A stretch of 64,000 nt of DNA from Plenodomus lindquistii (Eukaryota > Ascomycota > Dothideomycetes > Pleosporales > Leptosphaeriaceae), in contig JANUWI010000018.1 in assembly GCA_025504975.1 (NCBI GenBank), forward strand, positions 930,001 through 994,000. The letters are read 5' to 3'. The position numbers and the translations under genes are program-made. Under the pieces are notes generated by a model. That model had not been told where the DNA came from, did not search any database, and was given only the letters and a program-made list of their open reading frames with translations. Below, in pieces: positions 34,368 through 45,792 of this stretch (its first letter is position 1; every line of letters starts with the position of its first letter).

Positions 34368-36138
34368 TCAGTCAACCTCATGTTCGGCCGCCAGGCGTGG
34401 CAAGGTATTTGTGGAATGGATGGTCTCGCTCAAGCCCATCGGTCGCTCATCTAGCAGTCTTCCGTCGTTTTCCTCATCTACCTTCCGGAAGACCTCACGA
34501 TCCAAACCCCGTCGGGGATCATCTGCCGTGACACCAGGTCCACCCTTGGTACTCCGAACCCGGACTGGAGGCGGAGACGGGAACGCGGTGCCATCGCGAA
34601 GGACTGCGACTGGAGGAGGTGCTTGTAGAGGTAATTCCAAAGACTTATTTTCGGAGGATGTCTGTGTTGGCATTTGATCGACCGATGGCTTCTGCGGGTT
34701 CAACATAGATGCTTCACTTTCTCCATGCGAGTGTCGAGGGTTGGCACCCTGTCTACGCTTGCGCAGCCACAAGAACAGAAGGACGAGCGCAAGCGTACCG
34801 ATGGCTGCTCCAACAGCCGCTCCAGCAATTGCACCCACTTGAGACTTCGCTTTGGTGCCGGGCAGAATACGACAGACTTGTTTGACCGTGGCATCAGCTC
34901 CTTTGGGATCGGCCGGTGCAACGACAGCGGGTGCCAGCTGGAAGTTCAACGCATCGGGATCAACTACGAGGTAGTTTTGCGTGAAGAATGGTAGGCCCAG
35001 AGTCGCAAATTTTGCTGTTTCTGTCTGATTGGTAATGGCCATGTTGTAAACGGTAGCATTGTCCACTTCCCGGACACCTGCAGTATTGTACGCACGAGGA
35101 CGGTAGAATAGTTCGGTAGCTGGAATGACAGTCTTGAATGTCGCGACCGAAGGCTTAGAGGCGTCCTTGGCTGGCGCGCCCATGTCTGAAATCGTGACGG
35201 TGATGGTACCAGTGGGGGCTGTGGCGGCAGGGAGCTCGAACCGCTGCGAGGTATCGTTCCACACTGCAGTCTTTTCGATTCCGGCAAAAGTTTGAAGCAT
35301 TTCGGACGGCAGTTGTAGATCTGATGAGTAAGGATCAAGTTTGACAGCAAGCGTATCAGTCTCGGCCGCGAGGAGGGTCGTGCTCTCACCACCAGCATCA
35401 TACGTGATGGCTGTAATAATAGCACATGTAGGACAGTCGGAAAACATAGGAAATGTGGTCGCTGGACTTTTAATTCGGCTCTCGTCGTACCCGCCGACAA
35501 CGAGCAAACCATCCTGCGGCGCATCTTCAGACTCGGAGCCCACCCAGAGTCCGTACGTCCTTGATGATGCTTGACCGGAGTCAACAAGATGGTTGAGGAA
35601 CGTAGAGTTGATTCCCAATGGTAGCGTCGCCCTAGAATCTGGCTCGTTCCTGGCAAAGGGATCACCCGACGCTACAATGTGTAAGCCTCATTGTCTCCTG
35701 TTAGAATTCGGTGATATACTGACCATCTGCAGTGCCATTCGTATAGATCGGGAACGGAGCGAACTTATTGGTCTCAGGCGTCATGCCAAATGCCACAGCA
35801 TCATCGAAGAAAACATATGAGCTCGCGGACGCCAAGTCGATGGAATCTCTGCTGCCTTCCCATGTCGCATAGTCAACCTGCGCAAAGGATGTAGACGTGG
35901 CACTGTCGAAGATGCCACCAAATTGGCCAATGCAGCTACTGTTCGTAGCAGCTACACATTCGGCTACGTTGTTGATGAATAAGTTGTCCGAAATTGTTGA
36001 CGGCGTCAGCGAAAACGGCTGAGGTGGCGTGCCGACAGTGAACGAGATGCCTCGCGACAAGATAGCATCAGGCACTGCAGACACCGAGTTGTTCGTCCAC
36101 GGGAGGAGCAACGGGACGGAGCCATTCGGGCAGGCCAT
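34368..36138 (-). CDS. Membrane-anchored aspartic-protease-like protein, probably inactive
   Basis: The model has two exons: 36138-35724 and 35671-34368, giving 572 residues; the 52-bp intron has a weak donor (GTCAGT). The fold is that of pepsin family A1: ISFTVGTPPQPFSL near the N-terminus, then GLLVVGGYDESRI, and LPFFTQNYLVVD near the end of the domain. A Ser/Ala/Gly-rich hydrophobic span (VGAIAGAAVGAAIGTLALVL) follows, then a basic stop-transfer (WLRKRRQ) and a disordered cytoplasmic tail. The usual first D-T-G motif is replaced (SLTPSTISDN), and the second reads LDPYSSD instead of D-S/T-G. Catalysis is therefore unlikely. The 5' end is uncertain: the model starts MACPNGSVPLLLP, which looks like the beginning of a mature protein, and I found no signal-peptide exon upstream. 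Confidence 0.75.
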
Positions 36139-37381
36139 GGCGACCTTGAAAGGTTTCCAGTGGTTATGATCAGTTTCGGTCGTATGTGAAGCAAATTCTA
36201 CGTTACGTGCGCATCTCGGGGGCTCTTCGATCTATCAGCTGGCCAAGGAATCGTTGTTGTTGATGTACAGGGTGAAGCTGAACCCTTGGTAAGATTGTTG
36301 GCATGGATGTACTGACTTAAACTCTGGGTCGGGCTCCAACCGGGGTGACTCTGAGTAATGCGATCAAAAGTATTCTCACTTTGATCGTCATCATTAATTT
36401 CCATAGGATTCTTCAGTGGCCAAAGAGACACTGCTGTTCCATGCCCAAGGGCATTGCCAAATACATTTCACTCTTGAAATGGTCACTGCAGCTCGTGCTT
36501 ACACGCGCTCACCTCACAGACTTGGATCATGTCGATGACGAGCAGCTCCGGCTTTGATGTGCACTGCAGAAGGCCCTGTTGTGGGGTGACAGGTCTCAGG
36601 CGAGGCTGACATTCGGACCGTTCATGTCGGAATATTGCGTACCGCGTGCGTTCCCGCCCATCGAGCCAATCATCGCTGCGACACTTCCATTTGCTCCAAC
36701 CAAAGCTTTTCGCGATGGCGACGATCATGATGATCGCGTTGCCCAACCCGATAAACACGATGCAATCGGAGCTCATCTCAGGTCCGCAAAATTCGGGGTA
36801 CCCATTCTTGATGCCCTTCGCTTGTTTGAAAATCCCTGCTAGGCAGGGGCGTCGTCCATCCTCGCCGTCTACCAAGTTTCGCGTACTGTAAAGATGTCAA
36901 ATGACATAGGTGGCGCCGTTCTGGGTTAAAACATTTCGAATCTGATGTCTCGCGTCTTGTCGAAGGAATGATCACCAGGGGTATGCAGGATCGTGTCCAT
37001 ACAGCCCAAGCTTGACGAGCGAATGTAACTTGTAATGCTGGTAGACTATTGCGCAGTCAGGGAAGGTTGAAACCTCACAGAGTTTGTGTAGGACCTGCTT
37101 GGCTATTATCAACATGCTTGATGAACCAAAGTTTACCGTGCGCCGCGCGCAAGCCTTGCAACAACAAGCCAGACAGCCTCGTTCAGCCAAGAGGATGCCA
37201 TTCCCGTAGCGACAGTATCGTGCTTTCAAGTGGACAGGACGAGGCCACATGAAGGTGCGTCGATACTGGAATTTGGCGACCGGCCACCTTCGGCCTCGGT
37301 GTGTTCACGTAGTCGTCTTGAACGATTGTGAGATTACTAAGGCACGGATAAGAGGGCTAAGAAATCTTGGGCGCTCCCTCG
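36139..37381. other. Intergenic, nothing certain
   Basis: This is the likely 5' region of the aspartic-protease-like gene and may hide a signal-peptide exon. An ORF on the minus strand (36483-36875) has one hydrophobic stretch, but no family is recognised, so it is not called. Confidence 0.4.
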
Positions 37382-39016
37382 TCAATCTTGACCCCTCCAT
37401 AGCATCGGCACGTCATCATCTCTTCTTACTGTAATACTGAATGGAGCAGTTTGAGCGAGCGTACAGAATGTCCTGTACGATGGAGCTCGCCGCGCAATCA
37501 ACATTTTGAGCAGCTCGTCATCAACGGTATATCCCATGCGTATCTCAAAGTGTCGAAATGCTGGCCATTGCTTGCGTGCCAGCTGTGCCCCGAAAAAGTC
37601 GAGAAGCCAGACAGACTGCAAGAAAGATGCATCCACGTCAAAGACTTCTAGATGCCGCAAATTTGGGGGCAGGGCAGTCTTGGGGGACAAGTCGAAATCG
37701 CCAGCTACCTCATCGAATCGCATGTTGTCTAGCCTGATCGCAATAATGGCTGCTTGGGGAAGCACTAGCTTCTGCAGCTGCATGAATTTGTCGAACCGCG
37801 GAAGGGGTTTACGCACGCCACCAGGTAAGGTCCAGAAACCACCAGGCAAGCGCAAAGTCTCCAAAGTTGGTCTCAGATGAATGATCGAGTCGACGAGACT
37901 CTGGTAATCTGTGACTTCGGTGCGGGAGTCGTACAGCGTTCGGTCCCAATGATCGTCTGAGACATCGGCGGGAAGTTGACTAGACCCGTCTGGGTAATTC
38001 TGTATGTTGGCTTGGTAGTGTGGAAATGCGCGAACACTGCGGTATGGATTCTTATTTTCAGTTGGTTCCGCGTAGAAGTCGAGGCTAACAAGGTGGTTGA
38101 ACTTCTGAAGTAGATCAACTATGTAATTTCTTGTGTTGTGGGTCCAAGGGCCCACAGGCTCTGCGCGGAAGTCGAGTCTTAAATTGCGAAGCCTACTCGG
38201 GGACTCACTTGACCGACCGCCTGATGCCAATGGTGCGAAGGATGTAGGGGTTGCGAATGCGGTCTCAGAGTGCGGCCATCCGTGCACGACACTGAGATCG
38301 AGAGTATTTGTTTTAACGCAGCGGATTACGTGGTCTAGATCAGCTAGAAAGAATTTCTCAAATTTGAGATACCCCAAGGTGTGAGAGGGGAGCTTTCTTA
38401 ACAGGCAACAGGGGCGCGCTGGTTCCGAGGTGATCCAATATCCGAGTGGTCTGGCGATGCACAGTCGATCCAGCTGTGGCACCAACAGCAAAAGTATTGA
38501 CACCAAAGTTTCGAAAGCATGCCGCGCATGGTCTCTCAACTCGTTCTTCAAACTTGGAGGTATCTCGAGCGACTCAATGAGTGCATGAATCTGTTCGATC
38601 AAAGCGGGGGGCGGTGTCCAGTCTGGAGCGACATCTTCTGGTATTGGCGTTATCGTCAAACGAAGCTGTTTGACATGGCGTCGCCGCTCTTGATGGGCTA
38701 AGAGTATGTGGAGCAATGCAAAGATGCGGATACAGTTATCTGAAAGAGATCCTTCCGCACACGGGTCAGGGTACGAGTTTGTAAGGACAGGGGCGAACAC
38801 AATCTGCTCTGCGACCAATGGCCAGAACCGCTTGCAGGTCAATGCCAGATTGATGAGAGGTCTACAACCCTTCCTGGACGGGATTGTGAGATATCCCGAC
38901 TCTGATATGGATGAGAAGTCCGGGTCATGGCCTAGGATCCGTGATTCTCGATGGAGGTCAATATTTGCAATGACATGAAGCAAGATTTCGTCTGGCAGGT
39001 CGAGTAAAGAAGGCAT
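37382..39016 (-). CDS. F-box domain protein
   Basis: This is a single exon. The frame extends to 39214, but the ATG at 39016 starts directly on the F-box (MPSLLDLPDEILLHVIANI), so I prefer 544 residues. An F-box-like helix pair continues to LINLALTCKRFWPLVAE at about residues 50-66. The remainder has leucine-rich spacing, for example LRNLRLDFRAEP, LETLRLPGGFW and LRHLEVFDV, but no clean repeat array. F-box proteins bring substrates to SCF (Skp1-Cullin-F-box) ubiquitin ligases. Members of this fungal group are numerous and poorly characterised, so the target is unknown. Confidence 0.8.
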   Translation of the reverse strand: MPSLLDLPDEILLHVIANIDLHRESRILGHDPDFSSISESGYLTIPSRKGCRPLINLALTCKRFWPLVAEQIVFAPVLTNSYPDPCAEGSLSDNCIRIFALLHILLAHQERRRHVKQLRLTITPIPEDVAPDWTPPPALIEQIHALIESLEIPPSLKNELRDHARHAFETLVSILLLLVPQLDRLCIARPLGYWITSEPARPCCLLRKLPSHTLGYLKFEKFFLADLDHVIRCVKTNTLDLSVVHGWPHSETAFATPTSFAPLASGGRSSESPSRLRNLRLDFRAEPVGPWTHNTRNYIVDLLQKFNHLVSLDFYAEPTENKNPYRSVRAFPHYQANIQNYPDGSSQLPADVSDDHWDRTLYDSRTEVTDYQSLVDSIIHLRPTLETLRLPGGFWTLPGGVRKPLPRFDKFMQLQKLVLPQAAIIAIRLDNMRFDEVAGDFDLSPKTALPPNLRHLEVFDVDASFLQSVWLLDFFGAQLARKQWPAFRHFEIRMGYTVDDELLKMLIARRAPSYRTFCTLAQTAPFSITVRRDDDVPMLWRGQD

Positions 39017-40254
39017 TTGTGTGGTGGAACGAGTTGGAGGTGAACGTGTTGCGACCGTCTGGCACGACTGAGTGAGCTTCCAGGGTGGGGTGCGTCGGTG
39101 CGGGCGGGATCGGATAGAAGCTAGCGTCGCTGACGCAAGGCACCATCGTCTCGATACAATCAAATCTCTCATCCTCCATTTAAGCGATGCAAAGATATCA
39201 CGATACCTCAACACTACATAGCTGTCATTGAGGGTCCAGATTTACACCAGCAAGTCAATCTCTCGCTCCTCTTGCACGCCAATCACGTGTACCTGGGTGT
39301 CTGCCCAGGTGGTCAAGCTTCCAAGATCCAACATGATATACAGTCAACCCAATCTCACCGTACAGCACTCCATGCTGACGTCGATTCCCGTCGAAGATTA
39401 TTCCATCGCGAAAACTTGAGCGGCTCGTGCAACGATGCATGACAGGCACGGGCATCCATGACGTTCAGGAGCCTCGCGTAGAAGAGTAGCGCTAGGATTG
39501 TGCACCATATCTGGCGATGACGGAGTGATAATTCAAGTATTATAGGGCTCGCAAGACCCAGGGGAAAACACGCATCAACGCGCTTCAATCCCGCGCGATC
39601 GATTCTCTGTGGCTTAAAGTTCGACACGAGCATCCCGCCCATTTGCGGTCGTAGATCGTGTGTATTGGTCTGCCGTTGCGACCGCATGTTGACGCCACGA
39701 GAAATATAGTCTCCCACCAGGCACTTGAAGCACTCTGGTATGGCTGATCAGAGCACAAAGGAGAGAAGATTTGAACAGCATCATGGCGAAGCTATTCTGT
39801 GTCTATGAACGCAACGTTCTAAGTGCTCATGACATAGGTACACTCGAATCTACACATTCGCATTACCCCTGACGATGAAGGAACCGCTTTCCCACACTAG
39901 CAGGGATATTCCGCTGTCTCCGTTTTGCTTTCCAATGCTTCTCTCGAGTCCAAGATCTCGTAGAACAGACCCACTCAAAGCGAACGTTGTGCTCCCGTAA
40001 TATCGCTACTGGTTGTCCACATCAAACGGGACTTATGCCTATCTGAGCCTGACACCTCAAGAAAGTGACGACAACACCATGATACAGGCTATCGAATGAC
40101 GGCTGGTAAATGTAGACTCCTCGGAGCCTGGTGGTAACTAAGTATAAGAAGAATTCCCCTCTTTACCATCCATCTCGGCATCCTCAGTAGCACAAAACGT
40201 TCATTCACTTCCCCACCATTCTTCCCAGGTTTCCATACACTCAAACCACCCATC
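39017..40254. other. Divergent intergenic region, nothing recognised
   Basis: This stretch separates the F-box gene (minus) and the HsbA-like gene (plus), so it should contain both promoters. A 120-codon ORF at 39355-39717 on the minus strand has no family signature and is not called. Confidence 0.4.
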
Positions 40255-40917
40255 ATGCGCTTCTCCTTCTGCACAATCGCCGCTCTGGCAGGCCTCTCCA
40301 TCGCCACCCCCATCGGCCAAGTCACCAAGCGCGCCGATGCCGTAAGCCTACTAACAGATCTCTACGCCACCGTGCAAATCTACACCGGTGCTATCAGTAT
40401 GTCTTACTTACCTTCCTCGCTCCCTCCCATCATTCCAAACCCCCTCCAGTCCATCTGTAATCTAACAACCATCGCAGATGCCACTCTCACAACCCTCACC
40501 CCGACCTCCCCACTCATCGACAAAACCGCCGCAATCCCCAAAGTCGGAGAAAATCTAAATGCAATCACAAAAGCCATTACGTCCACAACCAGCGAGATGA
40601 ACAGTCTCGCTGCCTTGTCCAACAACAACGGTTCCACCGCCGAAAAGCGCAATGACAAACACCCCATTGAAAAGCGTCAGATCGACGCCGTAACCGTCCT
40701 GCTCACACTCATCATTGTAGAGATTTTTGCTACGCTTGCAGGCGCGATTGCCATCTTGGGACTTGCCGGGCTGCTAATCTATATCAATCCGTTGACTGGG
40801 GCGCTGGCGGCTTTGATACTGGCGGTGCAGGTGTTGCTGAATGTGGTATTGGCGAGTGTGACGTTGTTGTTGAACACGCTGCTTGCGGGATTGGCGTTGA
40901 CGATTGGGGGGTTGTAG
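40255..40917 (+). CDS. Small secreted HsbA-like protein with kexin sites
   Basis: The model has exons 40255-40396 and 40478-40917, giving 193 residues. The 81-bp intron (GTATGT donor, CTAAC branch point, CGCAG acceptor) is a multiple of three with no stop, so the unspliced frame also stays open (220 residues). A signal peptide (MRFSFCTIAALAGLSIATP) is followed by a kexin-type KR site (VTKR), then an amphipathic stretch like hydrophobic-surface-binding protein A. Two further KR sites follow (AEKR, IEKR). The last 75 residues are extremely hydrophobic, rich in Leu/Ala/Ile/Val, and contain no cysteine. The function is unknown; a surface or interface role is inference. Confidence 0.75.
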   Translation: MRFSFCTIAALAGLSIATPIGQVTKRADAVSLLTDLYATVQIYTGAISMSYLPSSLPPIIPNPLQSICNLTTIADATLTTLTPTSPLIDKTAAIPKVGENLNAITKAITSTTSEMNSLAALSNNNGSTAEKRNDKHPIEKRQIDAVTVLLTLIIVEIFATLAGAIAILGLAGLLIYINPLTGALAALILAVQVLLNVVLASVTLLLNTLLAGLALTIGGL

Positions 40918-41316
40918 ATGAGAAGTACAAGAGTCACAGCGTGGGTATAGATAGGATTAGTATACATGCTTCGAGTGGAAGTTGAAATTAATCTTTGTTG
41001 CATATCAGCGATTTACACAAGAAAATTTGGAGGTATAGGCGTCGATGGATGGTATATCATATCTCAGTTGCTCAAGATGCTGACGCCGAAATGCTAAATG
41101 CTAGCTAGCGATCCGCTGTCAAAAGACTATGTCGTCAAGAAACAAAGTCGAATGCTCCACGCTGACCCAGTGCCGTGGTATATGCCTGTAACGCCACATC
41201 GTGCCCAAACTATCCGTGCTGTATCGTAATGCAACGCTATGCTCCCAAATACAACGTAAACGCTCTCAGGCGCCGGAATGCATCGCTCAAAACCAAAACC
41301 CACAGTCTAATCACAA
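40918..41316. other. Convergent intergenic region
   Basis: This is 0.4 kb between the 3' ends of the HsbA-like and patatin genes. No coding signal is seen. Confidence 0.4.
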
Positions 41317-43303
41317 TCACCTCGATACACTGCCACTCATTGTTTTGCCGGGTGTTCCAGGCCTGCTCTTTGCTTTCGTCCCTTTCTTGTGCGCCGGCTG
41401 TGTGGGAATTCTCTTGCCATCTTCCGGTCCGAGTTCTCCGGTAAGCCACTGCCCCATGTGTGTCTGCCACCTCTTCAGGTTTTCGTCTTTTGTCGCCTCC
41501 CTTAGCCGCCGATGTCGCACCAGCCGCTCGGCAACTTGTTTCAGCACCGCACGAGGCGGCGCATACTCCTTCAAGTTTTGGTCGAGCTCTTGTCTGTCAA
41601 GGTATGCTGCAGTAGCTTCCTCCATTCGCGACAGTGTCCTGCCACCCTGCACTGTCTTGCGCTCCTGCGTCACTGGATTTGTCCACGGTCCCTTCTCCCA
41701 GTTGTCCAGAGGCAAGTTCTGGAGCCCCTTGTCGACGTTGAGGCGTTTGTACCACCGATGCTCGCCGCGGGCAATCGTGCGCATCATCTTGTGGCGGTCT
41801 TCACCCTCTGTATACTTGATCAACACATTCTTGAACACTGCGAGCTTCTCGCTCCACTTTTGCAACACCTTGACACGACCCAAGGGACCAGGCCACACGG
41901 CAGCGAACCCGTCGTTGCTGGTGTCTGGCCTGCCGGTGCCGATGGAGAGGAGCATGGCCGGGTCGTGCTCGTCGCCTTTGAGGGAGGCATGTTCGGAGTA
42001 TGCAGCGTAGGACGGGTTGTTCTCGCGGATACCGCCGTCCTTGAAGCCAAGTTTACCGCGATTGCGGCCGACGTCTGCAACCAGCATGGAGAAGTAGAAG
42101 GGCGCGGCAGTCGTCGCGCGACTGACTTGCCAGATACTGAGGGCATCGGCGCCGGTGTTGTAGGGCGTGACCCATGCGGGTGCGATGTGCGGATTGTAGA
42201 CGTGATTGTAGGAGCGAAGGAGGTAAGCTTCGTCAATTTGGCCAGAGTGGGTTGCGGTCAGGCAGATGGACTGGCAGATGCGCGGGGTAGGGTTTGTGAG
42301 TCCAGGGCCGTGTGACCATGTCGCTGAGGATTCGAGCGAGGGAGCAGGGTCGACGACAGGCTTGTCAAGTTCGTCATCCCATGGGTGCATGTCCCGACCG
42401 TCGCAGTCCTTGTGGTTCTTGCAGTACTGACTGACGATGTCCTGTACAGCTTGCTCAAGCGGCTGGTGATGGTATTTTGTTGCCAAGGGGAGTACGTTCC
42501 GTCGATGACCGAAGAGCTCCTGGCCGAACCTGCGGTAGAGGTCAAGACATTGTGGTATAGTCATCCGTAGTCGTGCCAGCATGACTGAGATGAGGCCGCC
42601 TGTGCTTGTACCATAGATGTAGTCGAAGTAGTGACATGGAAGCAGCTCATCTTCGATGAACTCGTGCCGTTGGCTACCAGGTACAGTGCCTTCTTCCCTT
42701 TGTAATCGACGTTCGCATTCGGCGACCTCGTGCATGAGTCGTTGGAGGATGAGCAGGCTGGAGTAGCCTCGAATACCGCCGCCATCTATGGAGAAGTCAG
42801 TGTGATGGATTCCATTGGACAGGGCCTGACTCGTAGGGCTATGTAGGTCGAATGAGGCCCCTCGTAGTGAGCCAGGGTCGATGTGCTCTCAGATCCAGAC
42901 ATATCTCAGCCCTGTCGCGACACGCTGATGACTACACAGGGTAGCCCAGCCTCGTTGAACACTCGACCCGACTGTACTACGGCGACAACCCTCGATGGTA
43001 ACACTCGCGGCCAATCGTGATTTGGTGGATATACTCGGTGCTCATTCGGCTGACGTGATGCAATCGAGGTTGATATGTTGGCACCATACAGATCCACTTG
43101 GACCCTGGCGCGTACTTGACTGCCTACTAAGCAACAGGAAATACGCTATACATACCGAGAGTGAGTATGAGATCCTCCCAGCAGTTGTCCCTATTGACGT
43201 TCATGGCCCACGTCTCTCCCGTCTTGTCCTGGGCCGTTGCGGATGTACCCGTTGTGCGGATACTGAGCGGCCTCGATCGCGGTTCGGCTGGGGGCTGCAA
43301 CAT
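41317..43303 (-). CDS. Patatin-like phospholipase
   Basis: The model has two exons: 43303-43156 and 42785-41317, giving 538 residues. The first exon ends NRDNCWEDLILTL plus one base, and the second supplies the rest of an Asp codon and GGGIRGYSSLLILQRL. The 370-bp intron thus splits the oxyanion-hole motif DGGGIRG. The lipase motif YGTSTGG holds the catalytic Ser (about residue 110), and FKDGGIREN provides the catalytic Asp. This is the Ser-Asp dyad of patatin/iPLA2-type acyl hydrolases, which act on phospholipids or galactolipids. The C-terminus is basic and disordered. The start is uncertain: in-frame ATGs also lie at 43480 and 43204. Confidence 0.85.
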
Positions 43304-44572
43304 TATGTCTGGCGCGCGCAGAGGGAGCGCGGTATGGGCGGGTGGTTTGCGGTGGAATTCAGTTTGATCAGGCTGTCGCGGATCGTCGCAGGACACGGCT
43401 AGCTGGGTATCGCAGCAGTAATTAAGGCCGCGAAGAGCCTCATGACTACGACGGCCTGCAGGAACAGCGACGGTGTGCATGTTGGGGGCGGAGACGGGAG
43501 TGGCTGTAGCGCGCACATCCACCGCGGATCGATGCACCCCATTCGTCCACCGCCCTCGTCCTCCCTGGCGGAGCCACTGCTCAGCCTCCCCAGATATTTG
43601 GGGCGTTCCAACGGTGCTTGATCTGGCTTGTAGGCTTGAGAAGACCGTGTAGTCACTCTCCAGACTTGAGCGTGTCAGGCGTTGTACTGACGGCTCCCCT
43701 GTGTAACAACAAGGAACAGAGTGATGAGACGCGCCAGCAGCCTACCATGGCGACCAGAAAATGGGTAAACCACGGCATCACTCGCTCCAAGACAGCCTCA
43801 GTGCCTGCCAGAGAGAGGTTAGTGAAGCAGATAATTGCTCTTGCGCTTGCTCTCCAATTCGTCGACAAGTGTCACCTGCGACTTGATCGAGCGACGCCAT
43901 CCAGGTGACATGTCGGAGCGCTCGGAGACGGGCTCCGCATGTTTGATATCGGCCTACAATGTGCGGGCATCACACGCCACTGTCAGATGGGCGATGGAAC
44001 ATGGAGGCAAGTGCTCGATCTGTGCAACTCCATGTTCGCTTCTCCGCACTTGAGGGTTGCGTCATCAAACAAGAATGATGTTCGCGGAGGTGCTGCTTGT
44101 CGTGTGTCAGTCATGGTGGGAGTCATCAGACAGGCCGACTTCATTGATTGGAACATTACATAATCACAGGCACAGCCACACCTTCAGCCAATCGGACAGC
44201 AATGGGGCCGATGCCGACGTCAGCCCAAGGCCAAACCAACCACTCCTCTTGCTTGCCTGAGCCGGGTTTGCTTGTTTCTGGGGGGCGCAGCAAGCGTGTG
44301 TGACGGTGGTGGAATGGCCCAGACACGCTCACACTCACATCACTCCACCCAACTTGTGCTTTTCCCTCTGCTTCCCCAGATCACCAGATCCACCGCCCTT
44401 CCCTATACATACAAAGTGCGCGCGACCCACGGTCCACTAGTTTGTCAAACCCAAAAACAAACGCCCTCAGACAAAGCGAACCACTTCAGTCCTCACCACC
44501 ACCCTCCCACCGCACGCACCCGCTTTCCGCCGCCCAGCGTCTCAGCCTCACCTTTCTTCGGTCAAAGTCGCC
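43304..44572. other. Divergent intergenic region
   Basis: This stretch lies between the patatin gene and a plus-strand small gene. CT-rich sequence directly before 44573 looks like that gene's leader. No family is recognised in the short ORFs. Confidence 0.4.
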
Positions 44573-45169
44573 ATGGTCGAAGCCAGCATGACCTTCAAGT
44601 CCATATCCACGTCGGGCACGGCGTCTAGCAAGGCGAGCAGCCTCTTTGATCTAGACGAGAACGGCCAAAAGTCTATTCTCGTCTACAAGTACCGATCTGG
44701 CGCAAAAGGTCTGGAAGTCAAGACCGAACGCGCGCTGTGTGAAGAGCTCGACCAAGGTTTGTCCTGCACGCCAACATGAACATTCATTGCAACTGACACG
44801 GTCCAACCAGACCCCTCGTTGCCCTTTATGCGCGTTACCAAGAAGCCCATACCACGAGGCAACAGTCGCCTGGACATTCTTAGCGGCGACCTCATGCTGC
44901 CTGAGGAGCGCAAAATGTACGGCGACAAGCCTACGCTCCGTACTTCGGTGGCCAACGTTGGACTGCCTACGCTGGCCAAGTGGAAACACATGATCCTAGG
45001 AAGCTACGACGACCTCTACATCGTCTCGCGGTCGCATTCACCCACAACTTCGCCAGAATCCTCCCCCGAGTCCAGCAAGGATAACAGCCCGGAGTCGAGT
45101 CAGCATGTGAGCCCGGCGACGACATTCCCCACAGACACGCCCCACCCAATCAGGAATCCAGATGCGTAA
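44573..45169 (+). CDS. Conserved hypothetical protein
   Basis: The model has exons 44573-44756 and 44811-45169, giving 180 residues; the 54-bp intron has a CAACTGAC branch point and matching phase 1. The N-terminus is Ser/Thr-rich. The middle (FDLDENGQKSILVYKYRS, then LPEERKMYGDKPTLRTSVAN and LAKWKHMILGSYDDLY) looks like a compact folded domain, and the C-terminus is a Ser/Pro-rich tail. I do not recognise a named domain. The good splice sites and coherent protein argue for a real gene. Confidence 0.6.
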
Positions 45170-45792
45170 CATGGCGGTGGAGGCTCGGGTCGCTACTATA
45201 TTGGGACCGGTCTGTTGAGCCTCATTCAACATGTCTCACATCCCTGTGTTGGCTTGATGCACGCCGGGTGTGTCACATTGGCTCCATGGGTCACCTCGAG
45301 CGAGAATTCCTGCCACCTAGCCACTGCTGTCACGTTGCCTTTCTTGGAACATAAACGTCTTTCTCTCTTTGTCACTATATGATACCCTACGACTTCGGCT
45401 GGCGCTTTTTGGAACATCTGGACTTTCCTTACGAATACGTCGAGGGGCTTAGTAGGCGCTTATTAGGTGGCACAAAAGCCCAGCCGCTACAATGTCTTTT
45501 CTTGTTGAATTCTAGCTTATTGGTACCAATCACATTGCCATTTTCATCTATCGTGTCTTGACTCTTCCCGTTTCATGCCTGTTGACTGCCGAATGTACAC
45601 CTCATCACGCATAAGAACTCGCATTTCTGCTCCATCCAAGCATCCACCTCATCACGCAGACCATCTTGCCCATCATTGCATTAACCTCCACCACCTCATT
45701 AGTCCTAATTACTTCCTTCCAGGCAGACCATTTTTCCACCTAATGCCTCAGCAATGCATCAAGCAATTCAGACAGAGCCTCCTCTTCGAAAA
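45170..45792. other. Intergenic, nothing recognised
   Basis: No coding sequence is supported here. Confidence 0.35.

Noticed and set aside
41201..42315. Two long plus-strand ORFs opposite the patatin gene
   Set aside because: They are antisense shadows; the minus strand carries all catalytic motifs of a patatin.
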